From Pseudomonadota bacterium (GTDB lineage Bacteria; Pseudomonadota; Alphaproteobacteria; Acetobacterales; Acetobacteraceae), in the NCBI GenBank assembly GCA_021845835.1, contig JAJZVE010000313.1, forward strand, positions 1 through 5,980: a stretch of DNA of 5,980 nucleotides, written 5' to 3'. Under the pieces are notes generated by a model. It did not search any database. It was given only the letters and a program-made list of their open reading frames with translations, and was not told where the DNA came from. How positions within the stretch are numbered: the first letter of the stretch is position 1; each line of letters starts with the position of its first letter. Shown here one piece after another: positions 1-5,348 of this stretch. The position numbers were made by a program, and so were the translations under genes.

Positions 1-825
1 GACATCATCCTGACCAACAGCTTCGGGGCGAACGCCCGCCGGCTGGCGCTGCACAAGGCGGAAGGCCGGGTGCATGAGCTGAACCGGCTCGCCGCCGGGC
101 ACGCCCGCGCCGTCGCCGACGCCGCCGACCGGCCGGTGATGGTCGCCGGCTCGGTCGGCCCCACCGGGGATTTGTTCGCCCCGCTCGGCGCGCTGACGGA
201 AGCGGCGGCCGTGGACGTGTTCGCCGAGCAGATCGCCGGGCTGAAGGCCGGCGGCGCTGACCTGATCTGGATCGAGACCATGTCGGCGATGGAGGAGATG
301 CGGGCCGCCGCGACGGCGGCCGGCAAGGTCGGCATGCCATACATCGTCACCGCGTCGTTCGACACCGCCGGCAGCACCATGATGGGGATCACCCCGCAGG
401 CGATGGTCGGCGGCGTCGGCTGCTTCGCGCCGCACGCGCATGGCGTCGGCTGCAACTGCGGCGTCGGTGCCTCCGACCTGCTGTGCTCGGTGCTGGCGAT
501 GACCGAAGCGGCGCCGGGGGCGACGGTGATCGCCAAGGCCAATTGCGGCATCCCGCAGGTCGGCGCCGACGGCGTCACCTATTCCGGCACGCCGGAGATC
601 ATGGCCGAGTACGCCCGCCTCGCGCGCGATGCCGGCGCGCGGGTGATCGGCGGCTGCTGCGGCACGCGGCCGGAGCATGTGCGCGCCATGCGCCGCGCGC
701 TGGAGGAACACCGTCGCGGCGAGCGGCCGAGCGTGGAACGGATCGTCGCCGGCGTCGGCGCGCTCGCCTCCCCGCCGGCCAGCAAGGACGCCGCGCCGCG
801 CCGCGCCGGGCGCCGGCGGGGATGA
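1..825 (+). CDS. bmt: Homocysteine S-methyltransferase, betaine-homocysteine methyltransferase-like (5' truncated by window edge)
   Basis: The frame is open from base 1 to the TGA at 823-825, giving 274 residues. The family motif TNSFG (fragment residues 5-9) lies at the very start, so the GTG at base 70 is internal and the true start is off-window, probably about 60 residues earlier. Family features: GSVGPTG (50-56), WIET (90-93), SFDTAG then MMG (119-129), CNCGVG (151-156), and GGCCGT (217-222). Cys153, Cys219 and Cys220 match the three zinc ligands that activate homocysteine thiolate in the MetH-N/BHMT family. The cytoplasmic enzyme should transfer a methyl group to homocysteine to make methionine; glycine betaine is the usual annotated donor. 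The DUF1638 neighbour also allows a methyl-corrinoid protein as donor, which the sequence cannot decide. The last 20 or so residues form a Pro/Ala/Arg-rich tail outside the catalytic fold. The bmt symbol is by family resemblance. Confidence 0.88.
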   Translation, partial: DIILTNSFGANARRLALHKAEGRVHELNRLAAGHARAVADAADRPVMVAGSVGPTGDLFAPLGALTEAAAVDVFAEQIAGLKAGGADLIWIETMSAMEEMRAAATAAGKVGMPYIVTASFDTAGSTMMGITPQAMVGGVGCFAPHAHGVGCNCGVGASDLLCSVLAMTEAAPGATVIAKANCGIPQVGADGVTYSGTPEIMAEYARLARDAGARVIGGCCGTRPEHVRAMRRALEEHRRGERPSVERIVAGVGALASPPASKDAAPRRAGRRRG

Positions 826-1427
826 GCGCGCCGCGCGTCCTGGTGCTCGCCTGCGGGGCGCTGGCGCGCGAAATTCTTGCCCTGCTGCCGAAGGAGCGGT
901 TTCCGACCGTCGATCTGCACTGCCTGCCCGCCACGCTGCACAACCGCCCGGCACGCATCGCCCCGGCGCTGCGCGCGGCGCTGGCCGAACGGGCGGGCCA
1001 GTACGACCGCATCCTGGTGGGCTACGGCGACTGCGGCACCGGCGGGGAATTGGACAAGGTGGTTGCGGAATTCGGCGCGGAGCGGCTGCCGGGGCCGCAT
1101 TGCTACGCTTTCTTCAGCGGGGTTGCAGAATTCGCCACCGGGGAGGAGGCCGACATGCGCAGCTTCTTCCTCACCGATTTCCTGGCGCGACACTTCGACA
1201 CGCTGCTGTGGCAAGGGCTGGGCCTCGACCGCCACCCGGAGCTGCGCGAGGCCTATTTCGGGCAGTACGAAAAGGTCGTGTTCCTGGCGCAGACCGAGGA
1301 TGCGGCGCTGACCGCGGCAGCGCAGGCGGCGGCGGCGCGGCTCGGCCTCGGCTTCGAGCGGCGGGTCGTCGGCTACGGCGACCTCGCGCCGGCGCTGCAG
1401 CGAGCGGCCGGCGCGGCGGCGGGTTAG
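822..1427 (+). CDS. DUF1638 domain protein, function unknown
   Basis: A complete 201-residue protein. The ATG at 822 overlaps the upstream methyltransferase stop (ATGA, 822-825), with a G-rich stretch (GGCGGGG) just before it, so translational coupling is likely. The sequence matches the DUF1638 pattern throughout: CGAL (11-14), LPATLHN (35-41), GYGDCGTGG (67-75), PHCY (92-95), FFLTDFLARHFD (115-126), GLGLDRHPELR (132-142) and a terminal GYGDL (184-188). It has no signal peptide or membrane segment, so it is predicted to be cytoplasmic. Cys11, His40, Cys71, His93 and Cys94 sit inside these motifs and could form a metal or cofactor site (inference). DUF1638 genes recur beside corrinoid-dependent and homocysteine methyltransferases in proteobacteria and methanogens, which suggests a role in methyl transfer or its reactivation. 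No reaction can be assigned from sequence. The stop TAG (1425-1427) overlaps the stop of the convergent putA. Confidence 0.87.
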   Translation: MSAPRVLVLACGALAREILALLPKERFPTVDLHCLPATLHNRPARIAPALRAALAERAGQYDRILVGYGDCGTGGELDKVVAEFGAERLPGPHCYAFFSGVAEFATGEEADMRSFFLTDFLARHFDTLLWQGLGLDRHPELREAYFGQYEKVVFLAQTEDAALTAAAQAAAARLGLGFERRVVGYGDLAPALQRAAGAAAG

Positions 1428-4400
1428 CCCACGCTCATCAGGCTCGCGTTGCCGCCGGCCGCCGCGGTGTTGGTGCTGACCGCGCGCTCCGTCACCAGCC
1501 AGGCGGGATCGTACTCCGCCGTGCCGTCCAGCAGCGCCCCCGCCGGCAGCGCATGCACCGGCACGACCGGCCCCGGCGCGGCGGCGAACACGCCGAGCCA
1601 GCCGCGCAGGCTCTCCGCGTCGCCCTCGTACAGCACCACGTCGCAGGCCGCGCCGCGGGCGTCGTTCACCCGCCGCACCTTGCCGCGCAGCGCCGCCGGC
1701 AGGTGTGCCAGCAAATCGTCGGGGTCCGGCGGCGGCAGCACCACCGCGACATTGCCGGCGGCGAGCGCGGCGGCGACCTGCACCACCATCACCGCCGGCG
1801 TGCCGGCCATGCACAGCACGCGCCCGCGCGGCGCCAGCGCATAGAGGTTGCGCTCGCCGACCGGACCGGGCAGTTCCATGCTCATCCCGACGGCACTGCA
1901 TTCGATCGCGCGTTCGCAGCCGCGCGCCGCCTCCGCCGTCGTGAACGGACGCGCGAACTCGACCCAGGCTCGCGCCGCTTCGGTGCGCGCGGCGGCGTCG
2001 GCGGGGACCGCGCGCGGTGGCGTGAGCGGTGCGGCGGACAGCAGCCGGCGCAGGATCAGCGGCCCGCCCGCCTTCGGCCCGGTGCCGGACAGCCCGTGGC
2101 CGCCGAACGGCTGCACGCCGACCACGGCGCCGATCATGTTGCGATTGACATAGACGTTGCCTGCTGCCGCGCGCGTCGCGAGATGCGCGATCGTTTCGTC
2201 GATGCGCGAATGCACGCCGAAGGTCAGCGCGTAGCCGGTCGCGTTGATCGCATCGACCAGCGCATCGAGCCGATCGCGACGGTAGCGCAGCAGGTGCAGC
2301 ACCGGGCCGAACACCTCGCGCTCCAGCTCGGTCATGCTGTCGATCTCGATGATCGTGGGCGGCACGAAGCTGCCGTGCCGGCACGCCTGCGGCAGCTTCA
2401 CCTGATGCACCGTGCGCCCGCGGGCGCGCATGGCCTCGACATGGGCCAGGATGCCGTCGCGCGCGTCATCGGTGATGACCGGACCGACATCGGTCGCCAG
2501 CCGGTCGGGATTGCCGACGCACAGTTCTTCCGCCGCGCCCAGCAGCATGGTGCGGATGCGCGCGTACGCCTCGTCCTGCACGCACAGCACGCGCAGCGCC
2601 GAGCAGCGCTGGCCGGCGGAATCGAAGGCGGAGGCGAGCGCATCGGCCACCACCTGCTCGGGTAGCGCGGAGCTGTCCACGATCAGCGCGTTCTGGCCGC
2701 CGGTCTCGGCGATCAGCGGGATCGGCCGTCCCTCCGGATCGAGGCGCTGCGCCAGGGTCTGCGCGATGCGCCGCGCGGTGTCGGTCGATCCGGTCAGCAT
2801 CACGCCGCGCACCCGCGCATCGCCGACCAGCCGCGCGCCGACGCGCCCATCGCCCGGCAGCAGATGCAGCGCCGATGGCGGAATGCCCGCCTGGTGCAGC
2901 AGCCGTAGCGCCTGCGCCGCCACCAGCGGCGTTTCCTCGGCCGGTTTCGCCAGCACCGGATTGCCCGCCGCCAGCGCCGCCGCGATCTGGCCGACGAAGA
3001 TCGCGAGCGGGAAGTTCCACGGGCTGATGCAGGCGACGGGACCGAGCGGCCGGTGCGTCGCGGCGGTGAAATGGCCGCGCAGCTCGCCGGCATAGTAGCG
3101 CAGGAAATCGCTGGCCTCGCGCACTTCGCCGAGCGCGTTCGGCAGCGTGCGCCCGGCCTCGCGCACGATCAGCCCCATCAGCACCGCCGCGTTCGCTTCC
3201 AGCAGGTCGGCGGCGCGCAGCAGCGCGGCGGCGCGCTGTTCGGGCGGTGTGGCCTGCCACAGCGTGCCCTCGCCGGCGGCGACCGCGAGCGCGGCATCCA
3301 CCGCGTCGTCGTCGGCCTCGATCACATGGCCGACGAGGTCGCGCCGGTCGGCCGGGTTGCGCACCGGCTGCGGCGCGGCGCGGCCGTGTAGCGGCGCGGC
3401 GTGGAACACCGTATCCGCGCTCGCCAGCAAGGCCGCCGACAGCGAAGCGAGGCGTTGCTCATTGCTGAAGTCGATACCGGCGGAATTGACCCGCGCCGCG
3501 CCGAACAGTTCGCGCGGCAGCACGATTTTCGGATGCGGCGCGCCGAGCGGGACGATCGCGGCGGCGACGGCCGCGGGGTCGGCGACCAGTTCCTCGACCG
3601 GCACGGCGGGATCGGCAATGCGGTTGACGAACGAGGTGTTGGCACCGTTCTCCAGCAGCCGCCGCACCAGATACGCCAGCAGCGTCTCGTGCGTGCCGAC
3701 CGGGGCGTAAATGCGGCACGGCCGGTCGAGCCTGTCGCGGCCGACGACGTCCTCGTACAGCGGCTCGCCCATGCCGTGCAGGCATTGGAACTCGTATTGC
3801 CCGGCATAGAAGTTGCCGCCGGCGATCTCCATGACGCCGGCGAGGGTGCGCGCGTTGTGGGTGGCGAATTGCGGGAACACCGCGTCCGGCGCGGCGAGCA
3901 GGCGGCGCGCGCAGGCGAGGTAGGACACGTCCGTATGCACCTTGCGCGTGAACACCGGATAGCCTTCCAGCCCATCCACCTGCGCGCGCTTGATCTCGGA
4001 ATCCCAGTAGGCGCCTTTGACCAGCCGCACCATCAGCCGGTGGCCGCTGCGCCGCGCCAGGTCGATCAGCCAGTCGATGACGAAGGGGGCGCGCTTCTGG
4101 TACGCCTGCACGACGAAGCCGATGCCGCTCCAGCCGGCGAGGTCCGGATCGGCGCAGACGGCTTCCAACAGATCGAGCGACAGCTCCAGCCGGTCGGCTT
4201 CCTCGGCGTCGATGTTGAGGCCGATGTCGTAGCGGCGGGCGAGGCGCGCGAGATGCAGCAGCCGCGGCAGCAGTTCCTCCGTCACCCGCTCGGCCTGCGC
4301 GCGCGCGTAGCGCGGATGCAATGCGGAAAGCTTGACGGAGATGCCGGGACCTTCGTAGATGCCGCGGCGCGCCGACGCGGCGCCGATGGCATGGATCGCC

Positions 4401-5290
4401 TGTTCGTAGGCGGCGAGATAGCGTTGCGCATCCGCCGCCGTCATCGCGGCTTCGCCGAGCATGTCGTAGGAATAGCGGAATCCCCGCGCCTCGAACCTGC
4501 GCGCGCTGGCGAGCGCCTCGGCGATGGTCTGGCCGCAGACGAACTGCTCGCCCATCAGCCGCATGGCGAGATCGACCCCTTTGCGGATCAGCGGCTCGCC
4601 ACCGCGGCCGATCAGGCGCGTGAGCGCGTGGCTGAGCCCGCTCTCGCTCTGGGTCGCGACCAGCCGGCCAGTGATCATCAGGCCCCAGGCTGCGGCGTTG
4701 ACGAACAGAGAGGGGCTGTGGCCGAGATGCGCGTGCCAGTCGCCATGCGCGATCTTGTCGCGGATCAGCGCATCGCGCGTCGGCCGGTCGGGGATGCGCA
4801 GCAGCGCCTCCGCCAGACACATCAGCGCCACACCCTCCTGGCTGGACAGTGAGAATTCCTGGATCAATCCCTCCACGCCGCCGCCGCGCCGCTTGCCGCG
4901 CAGAGCGGTGACGAGTTGCGCGGCCAGCGCCTGCGCACGCTCGGCGGCCGATGGCGGCAGCGTCGCGCCGGCGATCAGCGCCGGCAGGCAGTCCGGTTCC
5001 GGGCGGCGATAGGCGGCGGTGATGGCGGCGCGCAGCACCGATTGCGGCTGCACGCCCTGCGCGAACTCCAGGAACGGCTGCGGCGCCGCGGACTCGGGCG
5101 GCGCTTCCTCCGCGGTGTCATCGGCCAGCGCGGCGCCGCCGACCGGCTCGCCGCGTTCGATCCGATCAAGCAACAACAACAACCCCTGCTTGATGAGCCA
5201 GTGCGGGGTGCGCCCCGACTGTTCCGCGGCGCGGCGCAGTCGCGCCCGCAGCGCCTCGTCCACCTTCACGCCAACCGTCGTCGCTGCCAT
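1424..5290 (-). CDS. putA: Trifunctional PutA: proline utilization repressor, proline dehydrogenase and L-glutamate-gamma-semialdehyde dehydrogenase
   Basis: A complete 1,288-residue protein, normal length for trifunctional PutA (E. coli 1,320). It oxidises L-proline to pyrroline-5-carboxylate using FAD, then to glutamate using NAD, with channelling. Residues 1-47 form a ribbon-helix-helix DNA-binding domain; Thr5, Gly7, Lys9 and RTPHWLIKQ (27-35) sit at the same numbers as in E. coli. The PRODH barrel (about 240-560) has YSYDMLGEA (273-281), AYQKRAP (396-402), RLVKGAYWD (422-430) and the proline-carboxylate pair Arg543/Arg544 in YLVRRLLENG. The P5CDH domain (about 620-1085) has SPWNFP (756-761), ETGG with Glu862, catalytic Cys896 in GQRCSALR, EVFGP (992-996) and PFGGHGLSGTGPKAGGP. 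Residues from about 1100 form the ALDH-like C-terminal domain, ending in the conserved NTAAAGGNASLMSVG. The ATG at 5290 has a GGAGG Shine-Dalgarno 5 bases upstream and matches the E. coli N-terminus. Every key residue looked for is present, so it should be active, membrane-associated when reduced, and probably self-repressing. Confidence 0.98.
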   Translation of the reverse strand: MAATTVGVKVDEALRARLRRAAEQSGRTPHWLIKQGLLLLLDRIERGEPVGGAALADDTAEEAPPESAAPQPFLEFAQGVQPQSVLRAAITAAYRRPEPDCLPALIAGATLPPSAAERAQALAAQLVTALRGKRRGGGVEGLIQEFSLSSQEGVALMCLAEALLRIPDRPTRDALIRDKIAHGDWHAHLGHSPSLFVNAAAWGLMITGRLVATQSESGLSHALTRLIGRGGEPLIRKGVDLAMRLMGEQFVCGQTIAEALASARRFEARGFRYSYDMLGEAAMTAADAQRYLAAYEQAIHAIGAASARRGIYEGPGISVKLSALHPRYARAQAERVTEELLPRLLHLARLARRYDIGLNIDAEEADRLELSLDLLEAVCADPDLAGWSGIGFVVQAYQKRAPFVIDWLIDLARRSGHRLMVRLVKGAYWDSEIKRAQVDGLEGYPVFTRKVHTDVSYLACARRLLAAPDAVFPQFATHNARTLAGVMEIAGGNFYAGQYEFQCLHGMGEPLYEDVVGRDRLDRPCRIYAPVGTHETLLAYLVRRLLENGANTSFVNRIADPAVPVEELVADPAAVAAAIVPLGAPHPKIVLPRELFGAARVNSAGIDFSNEQRLASLSAALLASADTVFHAAPLHGRAAPQPVRNPADRRDLVGHVIEADDDAVDAALAVAAGEGTLWQATPPEQRAAALLRAADLLEANAAVLMGLIVREAGRTLPNALGEVREASDFLRYYAGELRGHFTAATHRPLGPVACISPWNFPLAIFVGQIAAALAAGNPVLAKPAEETPLVAAQALRLLHQAGIPPSALHLLPGDGRVGARLVGDARVRGVMLTGSTDTARRIAQTLAQRLDPEGRPIPLIAETGGQNALIVDSSALPEQVVADALASAFDSAGQRCSALRVLCVQDEAYARIRTMLLGAAEELCVGNPDRLATDVGPVITDDARDGILAHVEAMRARGRTVHQVKLPQACRHGSFVPPTIIEIDSMTELEREVFGPVLHLLRYRRDRLDALVDAINATGYALTFGVHSRIDETIAHLATRAAAGNVYVNRNMIGAVVGVQPFGGHGLSGTGPKAGGPLILRRLLSAAPLTPPRAVPADAAARTEAARAWVEFARPFTTAEAARGCERAIECSAVGMSMELPGPVGERNLYALAPRGRVLCMAGTPAVMVVQVAAALAAGNVAVVLPPPDPDDLLAHLPAALRGKVRRVNDARGAACDVVLYEGDAESLRGWLGVFAAAPGPVVPVHALPAGALLDGTAEYDPAWLVTERAVSTNTAAAGGNASLMSVG

Positions 5291-5295
5291 GCCTA

Positions 5296-5300
5296 CCTCC
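5296..5300 (-). promoter_or_regulatory. Shine-Dalgarno sequence of putA
   Basis: The - strand reads GGAGG, followed by TAGGC and then the putA ATG (5290-5288), giving a 5-base spacer. It supports the chosen putA start. Most of the site (GAGGTA, 5299-5294) is also the outer arm of the intergenic palindrome and can pair with TACCTC (5348-5343) in RNA read through from the upstream gene. Confidence 0.85.
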
Positions 5301-5302
5301 GG

Positions 5303-5308
5303 GTTGCA
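5303..5308 (+). promoter_or_regulatory. Candidate PutA operator, proximal site (GTTGCA on + strand)
   Basis: GTTGCA is on the + strand here, opposite in orientation to the site at 5335-5340, with centres about 32 bp apart, close to three helical turns. It sits at the predicted transcription start of putA and just upstream of the Shine-Dalgarno. A dimeric RHH repressor with bound copies on the same DNA face fits this spacing (inference). Confidence 0.65.
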
Positions 5309-5310
5309 CC

Positions 5311-5339
5311 TTTATGGCAAGCGCGCATCAAAGGTGCAA
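5311..5339 (-). promoter_or_regulatory. Candidate sigma-70 promoter for putA
   Basis: Read on the - strand, TTGCAC (5339-5334) could serve as a -35 box and CATAAA (5316-5311) as a -10 box, separated by exactly 17 bases. The boxes match the consensus at 3/6 and 4/6 positions, which is reasonable for a high-GC alphaproteobacterium. Transcription would begin near 5304-5305, leaving a leader of about 15 bases that holds the Shine-Dalgarno. The -35 box lies over the distal GTTGCA operator, and the start point lies on the proximal one, the expected geometry for repression. No transcript data are available, and the short gap limits where else a promoter could lie unless it is inside the upstream gene. 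Confidence 0.55.
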
Positions 5340-5340
5340 C
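5335..5340 (-). promoter_or_regulatory. Candidate PutA operator, distal site (GTTGCA on - strand)
   Basis: The - strand reads GTTGCA at 5340-5335, within the 11-base partial palindrome AGGTGCAACCT (5332-5342 on +). GTTGCA is the operator consensus established for the E. coli PutA ribbon-helix-helix domain. The DNA-reading residues of that domain (Thr5, Gly7, Lys9) are conserved in the adjacent putA product. The site overlaps the candidate -35 box. Confidence 0.65.
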
Positions 5341-5348
5341 CTGAGGTA

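Larger units (their letters stand above)
5294..5348. repeat. Interrupted palindrome filling the putA upstream gap
   Basis: The inner arms GGTTGCACCTTT (5302-5313) and AAAGGTGCAACC (5330-5341) are perfect 12-base reverse complements around a 16-base spacer. The outer arms TACCTC (5294-5299) and GAGGTA (5343-5348) are perfect 6-base reverse complements, separated from the inner arms by a 2-by-1 mismatch. The palindrome ends at the base before the upstream gene's stop codon and includes the putA Shine-Dalgarno, so it occupies nearly the whole intergenic gap (5291-5348). No T-run follows it in either direction, so it is not a classical intrinsic terminator. An operator plus an RNA hairpin is the better reading. 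Confidence 0.9.

Noticed and set aside
1122..1127. Extra GTTGCA in the DUF1638 gene (and its complement at 451-456 in the methyltransferase gene) as further PutA operators.
   Set aside because: Both are single sites within conserved codons, without paired arms, and about three chance occurrences of a 6-mer are expected in a window this size.
1404..1462. 10-base inverted repeat (GCGGCCGGCG and its complement) around the convergent junction as a bidirectional terminator.
   Set aside because: The loop is 39 bases, both arms lie in coding sequence, no T-run follows, and such GC repeats are expected by chance at this composition.
579..2384. A 601-codon open frame on the - strand spanning the end of putA and the two + strand genes.
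   Set aside because: Low-complexity Arg/Ala translation, a shadow of real genes on both strands. It does not indicate a putA extension, because putA ends with its conserved C-terminal motif at 1424.
677..2665. A 662-codon open frame on the + strand crossing the methyltransferase, DUF1638 and the antisense of putA.
   Set aside because: Its translation is Arg/Ala/Gly-rich with no recognisable domain, and it is out of frame with three well-supported genes. Such frames arise from high GC content.
3401..4852. A 483-codon open frame antisense to the middle of putA.
   Set aside because: It lies opposite the conserved PRODH and early P5CDH coding sequence, matches no family, and has no supported ribosome binding site.
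5293..5328. An 11-codon ORF on the - strand (ATG at 5328, TAG at 5295-5293) ending two bases before the putA ATG, considered as a leader peptide.
   Set aside because: No Shine-Dalgarno precedes it, it has no proline codons, and its ATG lies upstream of the predicted putA transcription start.
5302..5341. The intergenic stem as an intrinsic terminator of the reductase gene.
   Set aside because: The RNA stem is followed by CGGAGGTAGG rather than a U-run, so classical Rho-independent termination is unlikely.
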